Positions 1-7,444 are shown, counted from the first letter of the stretch. The stretch: DNA of 39,287 nt from DATEVL01 sp035471625 (GCA_035471625.1 DATIPT010000079.1:1-39287); one strand, 5' to 3'. The notes: a model not told the origin generated them from the sequence alone. A program made the numbers and translations.

Positions 1-484
1 GATCCCGTTCGGCGGGGAGCGGTTCGACCGCCGCCGACCAGTCATAGACCAGGGTACGGACGGCATGCACAAAGGCATCATCCGGGCTCGCCTCGACGGC
101 GGCATCGATCGACTGGCGCGCCTCCAGAAGGCGGGCCTCACGCTCTTCGGCGGTCGTCAGGAAAGCGCTCGAGTAGGTCTGGATGCGGGCCAGCTCGGCC
201 GCCAGCCGGGCGTCCGTCGGATCGACGGCAACTCCTTCCCGATACGCCTCGATCGCCGCGGCCACCCGCCCGGCGGAGAAGTGCGCCTGGCCCTCCTGCG
301 CGTGCGATGAAGAGGTCCGGGTGGGTGTTGGCGTCGGCAGCAGGAAAGGTTGGATTTGGCCTGCCTGGTAGCCTCGGAAGACGAGAAAGGCTGCGCCGAT
401 GACCGCCAGGTAGGCCAAGATCCGCCAGGGGTTCGTGGTGCGGCCAGGGCGGCCGAGCGGAAGACCTTCGCCTCGCAACTGCAT
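1..484 (-). CDS. Membrane-anchored TPR-type protein, partial (C-terminus outside window)
   Basis: The reading frame starts at ATG 484-482 and stays open to the window edge, giving 161 residues with no stop. It begins MQLRGEGLPL, has a basic stretch, then one hydrophobic segment at about residues 21-37, then a 'LPTPTPTRT' linker. A soluble helical region follows that reads like tetratricopeptide repeats (AHFSAGRVAAAIEAYREG, then VAVDPTDARLAAELARIQ). A GAGGGGG Shine-Dalgarno lies about 9 nt before the start. The gene sits 14 nt downstream of a TPR gene with the same architecture, so the two are probably one operon. The predicted location is membrane-anchored with the TPR part outside, by analogy with the neighbour. 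The partner and function are unknown. Confidence 0.75.
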   Translation of the reverse strand, partial: MQLRGEGLPLGRPGRTTNPWRILAYLAVIGAAFLVFRGYQAGQIQPFLLPTPTPTRTSSSHAQEGQAHFSAGRVAAAIEAYREGVAVDPTDARLAAELARIQTYSSAFLTTAEEREARLLEARQSIDAAVEASPDDAFVHAVRTLVYDWSAAVEPLPAERD

Positions 485-498
485 TCCGGCCTACCCCC

Positions 499-1758
499 TC
501 AAGCTCCTGGCGTTGCCGTCACCCGCGGGGTCGGTGTGGGCTCCACCACGCCGCACAGGATGAGGCCTTCAGTCGCATTCGCCACGGCGATCTCATCGTC
601 GGGAACACCCCGCAGAAGGGCCTCGAAGATCGGGGTGGCCCCTTCGCACGCACCGCTGCGGGCCAGCGCCAGGCCCAGGGTGTAGTAGAAGCTGACGATC
701 CGGGCGCTGGCCGGATCGATGGGCAGACCCCTCACCGCGCCGCCGTCCACTTCTCCGCCGCGCACCGCCAGGTTGAGCTGCTCGACCGCCGCCTCGTAGT
801 CCCCGTTCTTGTAATACATGACACCCAGGTCGCCGCGGAGACTGGGGTTCGAAGGATCCAGACCGACCGCGTCGGCGGCGTACTGGGCAGCTTTCCCGTA
901 CTCCCCAAACCGGGAGTAGGCTTGGGCGATCAGTTGGAGCGGGAGCGGATTCGTCGGGTCGAAGGCGCTCGCGTTCAGGTACCCCTGAATGGCCTCGTCT
1001 AGGTCAGGCGGATCGAGGTTGAGGTACATGTTCCCGGTCGCGAGATGAAGCATCCAGAGGTTCTGGTTGATGGTAAGCGCCCGCTGATACTCTTGTAGGG
1101 CTCCCTCATAGTTGCCGGTCGACTCGAGCACGTACCCAAGGGCCCGGTGGGTTTCAACAACATTCGGGTCCAGTTCGACCGCCCGCTGGGCCGCCGCCAC
1201 AGCGTCCCGATAGTCGCCTGATCCCAGGCCGATGTACTGGTCCATGAGGATCTCGGCCAGGTAGGCCTGGGCCAAGGCATTCCCGGGGTCCGCCCCTAGG
1301 GCGGCCTGGACCTCGGCCTCGGCCTCAATCAGCCGGTCTGTTCCTTGGAAGTCGAGCGCCCAACCCAAGACCGCTCGCGCCCCCGGGAGGTCGGGGTTGA
1401 TCAGCAGGGCGTTGCGCGCCTCCGTCTCGGCAGCCTCGTACTTCCCGGCGAAGACAAGGACCCTTGCCAGGGCGACATACAGCCCGGGGTCGGTCGGGTT
1501 TGCCTCGATCGCCCGGCGGTACGAGTCCTCGGCCTGGGCAAGCTTGCCAGCCTCGAAGAACGACTCGGCCTCCAGGGCAAAGGTTGCCGGACTTCGGGTC
1601 GGCGTCGCCGTTGGAATGAAGAGGGGAGGCACGGTCGGCACAAGGAACCGTTCGACGTAGACCGCCCCTCCGATCAAGGCCAGCAACAGCGCAATCCGGC
1701 CGAGGTTGCGCCCGGGGCGACGCCGGCGAACATTCCACTTGCTGCCGCTCAGATACAT
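499..1758 (-). CDS. Membrane-anchored tetratricopeptide repeat protein
   Basis: This 419-residue protein has an Arg-rich N-terminus (RRRRPGR, residues 11-17), one TM helix at about 21-38, and a Thr/Pro linker (IPTATPTRSP). It then has a long run of TPR units from about residue 60 to 385; recognisable repeats include SFFEAGKLAQAEDSYRRAIE and NYEGALQEYQRALTINQ. The C-terminus is another Pro/Thr stretch. TPR arrays mediate protein-protein contacts; nothing in the sequence shows a catalytic domain. The start ATG lies only 9 nt downstream of a TAGAAT hexamer, and no Shine-Dalgarno is visible. A second protein of the same design follows 14 nt downstream, and a third is divergent at 1897. A scaffold role at the cell surface is inference. 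Confidence 0.85.
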   Translation of the reverse strand: MYLSGSKWNVRRRRPGRNLGRIALLLALIGGAVYVERFLVPTVPPLFIPTATPTRSPATFALEAESFFEAGKLAQAEDSYRRAIEANPTDPGLYVALARVLVFAGKYEAAETEARNALLINPDLPGARAVLGWALDFQGTDRLIEAEAEVQAALGADPGNALAQAYLAEILMDQYIGLGSGDYRDAVAAAQRAVELDPNVVETHRALGYVLESTGNYEGALQEYQRALTINQNLWMLHLATGNMYLNLDPPDLDEAIQGYLNASAFDPTNPLPLQLIAQAYSRFGEYGKAAQYAADAVGLDPSNPSLRGDLGVMYYKNGDYEAAVEQLNLAVRGGEVDGGAVRGLPIDPASARIVSFYYTLGLALARSGACEGATPIFEALLRGVPDDEIAVANATEGLILCGVVEPTPTPRVTATPGA

Positions 1759-1767
1759 AGCCTAGGG

Positions 1768-1776
1768 ATTCTATCA
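1768..1776 (-). promoter_or_regulatory. Extended -10 promoter, near-leaderless TPR transcript
   Basis: On the minus strand the sequence reads TGA-TAGAAT, a TGn extended -10 followed by a good -10 hexamer (1768-1773). The hexamer ends 9 nt before the ATG at 1758. With the usual 6-nt discriminator the transcript would start near 1761, leaving a leader of about 3 nt. A TTCGGT element lies about 17 nt upstream as a weak -35. Confidence 0.55.
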
Positions 1777-1877
1777 GGCGCCTTGGCCGGACCGAATGAG
1801 TCCCAGGTGAGCGGCCCAGGAACTCCGCCGGCCCCTGGCCGCCGACCCCGGGATTCTCCCCCGCCCCGGCCGTCTGT

Positions 1878-1896
1878 GGGCGGTATAATGCCGCCC
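1878..1896 (+). promoter_or_regulatory. -10 hexamer inside a perfect 6-bp inverted repeat
   Basis: The sequence GGGCGG-TATAATG-CCGCCC places a consensus TATAAT (1884-1889) in the 7-nt centre of a perfect inverted repeat (arms 1878-1883 and 1891-1896). The predicted transcription start (about 1896) falls at the end of the right arm, next to an in-frame GTG at 1897. No convincing -35 is seen. The symmetry around the -10 could be an operator or could be chance in GC-rich DNA. Confidence 0.5.
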
Positions 1897-2922
1897 GTGT
1901 CCGATACGATGAACGAGACCCGCTCGTCAGAAGAGACCCAGCCCGTCGCGATCACACGACCGCGCCGCATCTGGCATGTGTTGCGCTGGTTGTTGGTGTT
2001 GCTGGTCGCAGCCATTGCCCTAGCCGCGGTCGTCGGGTATGCCTCCGGCGAGGCTCAGCGTCGCGCCGAGCTCGAAGGTGGTCGGGCTCGGGTGGCCGAT
2101 GAACAGTTCCAGCTCGCGCTGGAGGATCTGGCCGCCCGCAGGTACGAGATCGCCCAGCAACGCCTTGAGTACGTCATTCGGATCGACCCTTCCTATCCCA
2201 ACGCTGCCCAACGGCTGGCGGAGGCCCTTGTTGGGGCCGACTCCCCCCTTGCCACGCTCGCCCCTCCGGCAACCCCCACCCCGAATTTGGCGCCGGTCGA
2301 GGACTTGTTCACGCAGGCACTGGCGGCGTACATGAACAATGACTGGGACGTCACCATCGACACCCTCCTCGCCCTGCGAGCCAAGGACAGCAAGTACCGT
2401 GCTGTCGAAGTCGATGGGATGATGTACTCATCCCTGCGGAACCGAGGATTGCGCCGGATCAAGGCCGAGGGGCTTCTCGAAGAGGGTCTCTACGACCTTT
2501 CTCTCGCCGAACGGTTCGCGCCGCTCGATAGCGAAGCCGACGAATATCGCGGCTGGGCACGCATGTATGTGCTCGCCAACAGCTTCTTCGGCGTCAACTG
2601 GGCCGAAGCCGTCTACTACTTCTCGCAGGTATACCTGGGCGCGCCCTACATCACCAACGACGTCTATTTGAAGTACGCCACGGCTTCCCGCCGCCACGGC
2701 GACGAATACATGCTGGCGAACGATCCCTGCGGGGCGATGGACCTCTACTACCAATCCCTTCTGGCCTGGGAAGATCCGGACCTCGTCCCCACGGCGACCG
2801 AGGCGTGGCACCTGTGCGAGGCGGCCGAAGCGGCCGATGCCCCGCCGCCCGCCACCGAGACGCCCACCCCAGGCGGCCCACCCACCGAGACGCCGACCCC
2901 CACGGAAACCCCGAGGGGTTAA
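1897..2922 (+). CDS. Membrane-anchored TPR protein, divergent to the TPR operon
   Basis: From GTG 1897 the protein has 341 residues: a basic segment (RPRRIWHVLR), one TM helix at about 29-48, then helical repeat sequence. The pattern LEDLAARRYEIAQQRLEYVI is TPR-like and recurs after a 'PATPTPNLAP' linker. The tail is Pro/Thr-rich (TETPTPTETPRG). The start is uncertain. ATG 1888 overlaps the TATAAT at 1884-1889 and so would lie upstream of the predicted transcript start. GTG 1897 fits a leaderless transcript, and ATG 1909 is a third option. The design matches the two leftward TPR proteins across the 130-bp divergent promoter region, suggesting duplication and a shared role. It ends 3 nt before a CopD-like gene and is probably co-transcribed with it. 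Confidence 0.75.
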   Translation: MSDTMNETRSSEETQPVAITRPRRIWHVLRWLLVLLVAAIALAAVVGYASGEAQRRAELEGGRARVADEQFQLALEDLAARRYEIAQQRLEYVIRIDPSYPNAAQRLAEALVGADSPLATLAPPATPTPNLAPVEDLFTQALAAYMNNDWDVTIDTLLALRAKDSKYRAVEVDGMMYSSLRNRGLRRIKAEGLLEEGLYDLSLAERFAPLDSEADEYRGWARMYVLANSFFGVNWAEAVYYFSQVYLGAPYITNDVYLKYATASRRHGDEYMLANDPCGAMDLYYQSLLAWEDPDLVPTATEAWHLCEAAEAADAPPPATETPTPGGPPTETPTPTETPRG

Positions 2923-2925
2923 CCG

Positions 2926-3426
2926 TTGATCGAGTCCCCGGTCCTGACCGCTGCCTATGCCCTGCACATGGCGGCCACGGCAGTCTGGATCGGGGCCTTG
3001 TTCTCTCTGGCTCTCCTGCTGCCCGGTTCCCTCCGCCACGTGGACGGCGACGTTGCACGCGGCGTCCAACGCAGGGCCCTGCGCCGGTTCCTCCCGCTCG
3101 CCTGGCTGTGCCTGGCCGTGTTTGCGGCCACCGGACTGACCCAGATGTCGGCCAACCCCCGGTATGAGGGCCTGCTGGCAATCGACAATTCATGGTCGAT
3201 CGCGATCCTTGTCAAGCACATTCTGGTTGCAGCCATGGCCGGCCTGCTCGCCTGGCAAACCTGGGGGCTCGTGCCGGCGATGGATCGGGCCGCCCTTGGT
3301 TTGGATCCTCGCGGTGAACCCTTGCGTCTCCGGCTGGAACGCCGAGCGCAGATGGCCACGACCCTCAGCCTGACTCTCGGCCTCCTTGTCCTCGTCCTCA
3401 CCGCCGTCGCCCGGACGACTGCCTGA
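2926..3426 (+). CDS. CopD-like four-TM membrane protein
   Basis: This 166-residue integral membrane protein has about four TM helices (residues roughly 8-33, 52-72, 91-113 and 142-163). The first helix carries a conserved-looking histidine in LHMAATAVWIGALF, and the third begins with VKHILV. This His-in-helix arrangement resembles the copper resistance D (CopD, PF05425) domain, which in larger proteins is linked to copper uptake across the membrane. The start is TTG 2926, chosen because GAGGGG lies 7 nt upstream and there is no earlier in-frame start after the previous stop. It follows the TPR gene by 3 nt. Metal binding is inferred from the family and was not demonstrated. Confidence 0.65.
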   Translation: MIESPVLTAAYALHMAATAVWIGALFSLALLLPGSLRHVDGDVARGVQRRALRRFLPLAWLCLAVFAATGLTQMSANPRYEGLLAIDNSWSIAILVKHILVAAMAGLLAWQTWGLVPAMDRAALGLDPRGEPLRLRLERRAQMATTLSLTLGLLVLVLTAVARTTA

Positions 3427-3455
3427 CCCTTACCGGCCGCTTCGACCGCCGCGTG

Positions 3456-3461
3456 TACAAT
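3456..3461 (+). promoter_or_regulatory. Candidate -10 (TACAAT) upstream of RNase Z
   Basis: TACAAT lies in the 79-bp gap between the CopD-like gene and RNase Z. It predicts a transcript start near 3468 and a leader of about 38 nt to the TTG start. No matching -35 is visible, so the call is weak. Confidence 0.3.
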
Positions 3462-3505
3462 GGTGTTCCGTCCACGCGACGGAGCCTTCCACCTTTGGGG
3501 TCCTC

Positions 3506-4426
3506 TTGCTGGAGCTCTTCTTCCTCGGAACCTCGGCCTCGGCGCCATCAGTCCATCGTGGGCTCTCGTCCCAGGTCGTCTCCTACCGCGATCACCGTTT
3601 TCTGATCGATTGTGGCGAAGGCACACAGCGGCAGATCCTTCGATCCGGACTCGGATTCCGCCGTCTCCATAGGATCCTGATCACCCACGGCCACCTCGAC
3701 CACATCCTCGGCCTGGCAGGCCTGCTCTCGACGTTCATGCGCTGGGAGGCCATCGAGGAGCTCGATATCTGGGGCGGGGCCTTCGCCCTCGAAAGGGTGC
3801 ACGACCTCCTGTTCGGCGTCGTCCTGCGGGGAGGCAAGCCGCCGATCCGCCTCAACCTGATCCCGATCGAGAGCGGGACGCTCTTCGAGGAGGACGGATT
3901 CCGCGTCGACGCGTTCCCAGTAGCCCACCGGGGACCCGGCTGCTTCGGGTTCGCCTTCGAAGAGCCTGCCCGCCAGCCCTTCCTGGTCGACCAAGCCGAC
4001 GCCCTGGGCGTGCCACCTGGCCCGCTGCGACGTGAGCTCGTCGCAGGCCATTCGGTGACCTTGCCCGACGGACAGACGGTCCGACCGGATCAGGTGCTCG
4101 GCCCGCTCCGCCGGGGGACTCGCTTGATCCACGTCGGCGACTGCGCCAAGACAGACAGTCTCCTCGAAGTCTGTCGGGACGCCGATGGCCTGGTCATCGA
4201 GGCGACCTACCTCGACATGGAGGCTGGACTTGCGGCGGAATTCGGCCACCTCACGGCCGCGCAGGCGGCGACGCTGGCCGCCGAAGCCGGGGTTGGGGAG
4301 CTCTTCTTGACCCACGTCTCGCGCCGCTACCACGACCGCGAAGTCCTGAAGGAGGCCAGCGCCATCTTCCCGCGCGTTGTGGTCGCCCGCGACTTCGACC
4401 GCCACGAGATCCGCAAGCCCGGCTGA
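3506..4426 (+). CDS. rnz: Ribonuclease Z (tRNA 3' processing endonuclease)
   Basis: RNase Z cuts the 3' trailer from tRNA precursors in the cytoplasm; it is a metallo-beta-lactamase-fold, two-zinc enzyme. The start is assigned to TTG 3506 because the family begins with 'xLELxFLGTSxSxP', matched here by LLELFFLGTSASAPS; an upstream ATG (3386) would overlap the previous gene and add unrelated residues. The product is 306 residues, the usual length. The zinc motif HGHLDH is at residues 61-66, preceded by LIDCGEGTQRQIL. Further family features are the late HVGDCAKT, IEATY, FGHLTA and THVSRRY segments. The region near PFLVDQADALGVPPGPLRR matches the conserved substrate-side segment. RNase Z is most needed where tRNA genes lack CCA; the one tRNA in this window does encode CCA. 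Confidence 0.93.
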   Translation: MLELFFLGTSASAPSVHRGLSSQVVSYRDHRFLIDCGEGTQRQILRSGLGFRRLHRILITHGHLDHILGLAGLLSTFMRWEAIEELDIWGGAFALERVHDLLFGVVLRGGKPPIRLNLIPIESGTLFEEDGFRVDAFPVAHRGPGCFGFAFEEPARQPFLVDQADALGVPPGPLRRELVAGHSVTLPDGQTVRPDQVLGPLRRGTRLIHVGDCAKTDSLLEVCRDADGLVIEATYLDMEAGLAAEFGHLTAAQAATLAAEAGVGELFLTHVSRRYHDREVLKEASAIFPRVVVARDFDRHEIRKPG

Positions 4427-4562
4427 CCCGGCCCCCCACGGAGGCGCGGGTTCGATCCCAGGGGACGCCCGCCTCCCAACCAGTACTCCTCTCCCAGTCT
4501 GGCCCCGTAACCTTTCCCTCCGAAATCCGACTATTCTTCGAGACTTTATCTGGAGGCAAGCG

Positions 4563-5486
4563 ATGAAAGCACGACATTGGATCACCCTGGCGGCCGTCTT
4601 GGCCGGAGGCCTGGCACTCTCGGCTTGCGCCGGCACGCTCCCGGAGGATTTCTCTCTCGGCGTCGAGTCCGCCGAAGCTTCCGAGCTGGAGTTCACGGCC
4701 CCAATCGACGCGATGGGCCCGGAGGCCTGGACTATCGGCGGGATCACCGTGGCGGTCACGTCCGTCACGGAGGTCTCCGGGGATCCTCAGGTCGGGGACA
4801 TGGTGAAAGTCCATGCGACCGCCTGGCCCGATGTGGGACTGGTCGCCCGCGAGATCGAGCCGCTGTCCGGCGACGCGCTGCCAGGCGCAGCCCCGACGCC
4901 GTCAGCCGGCGGAGAAATCGAGTTCTTCGGTAACGTGGTCGCGATCGGCGACACGCAGTGGACGATCGGCGAGCGTACCCTGGCGGTGACGCCCCAGACC
5001 GAGATCAAGGCCCCGCTCGCCATCGGCGATCTGGCCAAGGCGCACGCCGTTGTTCAGACAGACGGAAGCCTGGTGGCCCGCGAGATCGAGCCCGCCAGTC
5101 TCGAGGACGGCTCGAGCGACGACTCGGCCGATGACGACGGCGACCACTTGGAATTCCGAGGGTTGGTGCAAAGTTTCGACACCGATACCTGGGTCGTAGC
5201 CGGGGTGACCTTCCGCGTGCTTCCCGGAACCGAAATCAAGGACCCGATCGCCGTGGGCGACTTCGTCAAGGTCGAAGCCGTGTGGTCGAGCGACGGGGTG
5301 CTGACCGCCGTCGAGATCGAGCACGAAGACGAGTCTGAGTTGCGTGACCTTGACGATGATGACAGCTCCGACGACAGCGATGACGACGATCACGATGATG
5401 ACGACGACGACGATGATGATGATGATGATGACGACGATGATGACGACAACAGCGGCAGTGGGAGTGGAAGCAGCGGCTCTGGGTGA
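4563..5486 (+). CDS. DUF5666 lipoprotein with poly-aspartate tail
   Basis: This 307-residue predicted lipoprotein has a signal sequence with lipobox LSAC (Cys22). Three tandem repeats of about 60 residues (41-100, 118-178, 195-254) share the pattern xEFxGxV..Ixx..WxIxGxxxxVTxxTEI...xxGDxxKxxAxxxxDGxLxAxEIE, which I recognise as DUF5666. Residues 262-295 are nearly all Asp (18 in a row), and the end is Gly/Ser-rich. The start is ATG 4563, with GGAGG 6 nt upstream. The acidic tail suggests cation binding outside the membrane, which is inference. The downstream sigma/DUF5667 operon encodes a second protein that also has DUF5666-like units and an acidic stretch, so the two may work together. DUF5666 has no established function that I know of. 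Confidence 0.8.
   Translation: MKARHWITLAAVLAGGLALSACAGTLPEDFSLGVESAEASELEFTAPIDAMGPEAWTIGGITVAVTSVTEVSGDPQVGDMVKVHATAWPDVGLVAREIEPLSGDALPGAAPTPSAGGEIEFFGNVVAIGDTQWTIGERTLAVTPQTEIKAPLAIGDLAKAHAVVQTDGSLVAREIEPASLEDGSSDDSADDDGDHLEFRGLVQSFDTDTWVVAGVTFRVLPGTEIKDPIAVGDFVKVEAVWSSDGVLTAVEIEHEDESELRDLDDDDSSDDSDDDDHDDDDDDDDDDDDDDDDDDNSGSGSGSSGSG
5352..5447 (+). repeat. GAY (Asp codon) low-complexity tract
   Basis: This is a run of GAC and GAT codons, including a pure stretch of GAT triplets around 5413-5430. It encodes the poly-Asp tail of the lipoprotein. Mixed codon use shows that the amino-acid run is maintained, but the GAT block could change length by replication slippage in multiples of three. 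Confidence 0.85.
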
Positions 5487-5508
5487 TCCGGTCCCCTAGT
5501 CGAGCTCT

Positions 5509-5553
5509 TCCGGAACCGCTCGCATCGAGCGCATCGGTGCGAGCGGTTCCGGA
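5509..5553. repeat. Perfect inverted repeat, 16-bp arms, upstream of ECF sigma gene
   Basis: Left arm 5509-5524 (TCCGGAACCGCTCGCA) and right arm 5538-5553 are exact reverse complements around a 13-nt loop. The repeat lies between the lipoprotein stop (5486) and the predicted -10 at 5568 of the sigma gene. No T-tract follows on either strand. It may be a U-less terminator for the lipoprotein transcript, an operator over the -35 region of the sigma promoter, or both. Confidence 0.8.
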
Positions 5554-5564
5554 GCATGCGCACA

Positions 5565-5573
5565 TGATATACT
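5565..5573 (+). promoter_or_regulatory. Extended -10 promoter for the ECF sigma operon
   Basis: TGA-TATACT (hexamer 5568-5573) is a TGn extended -10, giving a predicted start near 5580 and a leader of about 53 nt before ATG 5633. The -35 zone falls inside the right arm of the 16-bp inverted repeat, so anything binding or forming there would affect this promoter. Confidence 0.45.
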
Positions 5574-5632
5574 GCCCGACGTTCACTCCCCGATTGGCAC
5601 GAGTCCGCGACCGTGCCCTTTCACCTTCGCCG

Positions 5633-6172
5633 ATGGCTCGAGACACCGACGACGCTTCACGCCTGGCAAGCCTCGATCCGATCGCCATCGGGTTGCTTCA
5701 CGATCAGGTCTTCCCCGAGCTCTATCGGTATGCGTTCTTCCGATTGGGCGATCCGCACCTGGCGGAGGACTTGGCCGCAGAAGCGTTTGTTCGCCTGCTG
5801 GAGGCTGCGCAGGCCGGGCGAGGTCCTCGTTCGAGTGCACGCGGGTGGCTCTTCGGGACCCTGCGGCACATGGTCGACGATCACTTTCGGGACCACTACC
5901 GGCGATCGAGCAAGGCTGATCCGGAGCCGGATCGCACCGAGGGGTCTGCGCCTGCCGAATCCCTCGAGGCCAAGGAACAACGGATGATGGTCCGGGCTGC
6001 CTTCAGCCAATTGACCCCCGACCAGCAGGATGTGCTGGCACTCCGGTTCGGCGAGGAGTGCAGCGTGGACGAAACCGCCTCCCTGATGGGCAAGAACAGC
6101 AATGCCGTGAAGGCCCTCCAGTTCCGGGCCCTGCAGGCGCTTCGCCGCGCCCTAGAGGACGAAGCACAATGA
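5633..6172 (+). CDS. ECF-type RNA polymerase sigma factor
   Basis: This 179-residue sigma-70 family protein has only the two domains typical of extracytoplasmic function factors. Region 2 is at about 24-92 (FPELYRYAFFRLGDPHLAED, then LFGTLRHMVDDHFRDHYRR). Region 4 is at about 120-172 (LTPDQQDVLALRFGEECSVD and a helix-turn-helix ending NAVKALQFRALQALRRAL). A short acidic linker (residues 93-115) joins them. ATG 5633 is preferred because ATG 5564 would lie upstream of the predicted transcript start. No Shine-Dalgarno is visible. Its stop overlaps the next start by 4 bp (ATGA), so it is translationally coupled to the DUF5667 membrane protein, the likely anti-sigma partner. Its target promoters are unknown; the neighbouring lipoprotein is a candidate. 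Confidence 0.87.
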   Translation: MARDTDDASRLASLDPIAIGLLHDQVFPELYRYAFFRLGDPHLAEDLAAEAFVRLLEAAQAGRGPRSSARGWLFGTLRHMVDDHFRDHYRRSSKADPEPDRTEGSAPAESLEAKEQRMMVRAAFSQLTPDQQDVLALRFGEECSVDETASLMGKNSNAVKALQFRALQALRRALEDEAQ

Positions 6173-7413
6173 CCCGCCGCCCCGAGGAAGCCCTGGCGGA
6201 AACGCTGGCCGCCATCGCGCGCGGCATGCCGGTGGAAGCGGCGATTGCCAGGTATCCCGAATACGCCGACGAGTTGCGCTCATTGATCCAGGTCGCCACT
6301 GACGCCGGTCTCCTCCGCCCGGGCACGGTCTCCCCGGATGCCGTCCGGCGAAGCCGGGCAAGGGCGCTCTCGCGCGCCGCAACCCTGGCGAGCACCAAGC
6401 CCCGAGGCGCCTTCCTGGCTCCGGCGATGCGTTTCGCGTTCGCGGCGGTGGCGGTTGTCGTCGTCCTGGGCGTCACCGGGGTCGGCTTGAACAGCGCCGC
6501 CGCCGACTCCCTTCCAGGGGATCCACTCTACGGCGTCAAGCTCGCCGCCGAGACCCTTCGCCTTCGGTTCGCCACGGCTGCGGAGTCGCGTCTCGAACTC
6601 GAGGACCTCTACGCCGAGCAGCGTATCGATGAAGTGATGGCCCTGCTGGCGCTGGGTCGAAAGGTCCCGGTCTCGTTCGAAGGAGAGGTACGGAGGGTAG
6701 GTCCGGTCCTGTGGGACGTGGCCGGCGTCGTCGTCCGCCTCACCTCCGACACGCGCATCCTGGGCGAGATCCTGCCCGGAATGGACATCGAGGTCGAAGG
6801 CATCACCCAGGGGGATGGCACGGTTCTGGCGCACGAACTGCATCTGCACGCCTACGACACCGTCGGGGCGCTGAAAGCCATCGAGGCGGGGAGCCTGACC
6901 ATCGACGGGGCCGACTTCGCCATTCTTGCCGAGTCCCACATCGAACCGGGCCTTGCGATCGGCGAGCGGGTCCTCGCCAGGATCGGCATCGAGGATTCTG
7001 GCGCTCGGCATGTGATCTCCGTGATCCGCTTCGCCGCCCCTGACCCGACGGCAACGCTCGCTCCCCCGACCCCGGCCAGCACTGCGACGCCGGTCGCGTC
7101 GTCCACTCCCGAGGACGACAAGAGTGATGACGATAAGGAAGACCCAGAAGACAGGGCCGACGAAACGGAGACTTCGGAGTCCGAAGAAGATGACGACTCC
7201 GACGAAGATGGGAGTGGTGACGCTGAGAAGTTGGAGTTCGAAGGCCTCGTCGAGTCCATCAGCGGATCCACGTGGGTCGTCTCGGGTCGTTCCCTCGCCG
7301 TCACCGGGGACACGGAAATCCGCGATAGCCCGTCCGTCGGCGACACCGTCAAGGTCGTCGCCTTCTCCCGGGACGGGTCGTGGTGGGCCCAGCGCATCGA
7401 GCTCGAGGATTAG
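6169..7413 (+). CDS. DUF5667/DUF5666 membrane protein, candidate anti-sigma factor
   Basis: This 414-residue protein has a cytoplasmic-like helical N-terminus (1-80). Its pattern IARGMPVEAAIARYPEYAD is often seen in Chloroflexota proteins encoded after sigma factors. One TM helix follows at about 88-108. Next is a segment LPGDPLYGVKLAAETLRL (115-132) typical of DUF5667. Two DUF5666-like units come next (about 168-226, and a degenerate one at 231-287), then a Pro/Thr linker, an acidic stretch at 315-353, and a final clear DUF5666 unit (354-412). The start overlaps the sigma stop by 4 bp. The layout (inside helices, one TM, outside sensor-like repeats) fits a membrane anti-sigma factor whose outer part senses an envelope signal; that role is inferred. 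The outer half resembles the lipoprotein at 4563, so a direct interaction is possible. Confidence 0.75.
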   Translation: MTRRPEEALAETLAAIARGMPVEAAIARYPEYADELRSLIQVATDAGLLRPGTVSPDAVRRSRARALSRAATLASTKPRGAFLAPAMRFAFAAVAVVVVLGVTGVGLNSAAADSLPGDPLYGVKLAAETLRLRFATAAESRLELEDLYAEQRIDEVMALLALGRKVPVSFEGEVRRVGPVLWDVAGVVVRLTSDTRILGEILPGMDIEVEGITQGDGTVLAHELHLHAYDTVGALKAIEAGSLTIDGADFAILAESHIEPGLAIGERVLARIGIEDSGARHVISVIRFAAPDPTATLAPPTPASTATPVASSTPEDDKSDDDKEDPEDRADETETSESEEDDDSDEDGSGDAEKLEFEGLVESISGSTWVVSGRSLAVTGDTEIRDSPSVGDTVKVVAFSRDGSWWAQRIELED

Positions 7414-7444
7414 CGGCCACGTTCCAGGATGACGGAAGCGGCCG

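Noticed and set aside
1345..1896. N-terminal extension of the rightward TPR protein into the divergent TPR gene
   Set aside because: The extra 184 residues are the reverse of the leftward TPR gene and lie upstream of the predicted promoter.
3386..3505. Longer RNase Z starting at ATG 3386
   Set aside because: It would overlap the CopD-like gene by 41 bp and add 40 Ser/Pro/Arg-rich residues absent from the family; TTG 3506 fits the family N-terminus.
5346..5450. GAY triplet tract as a possible CRISPR or tandem-repeat array
   Set aside because: It is an in-frame Asp codon run without spacers or a fixed repeat unit beyond three bases.
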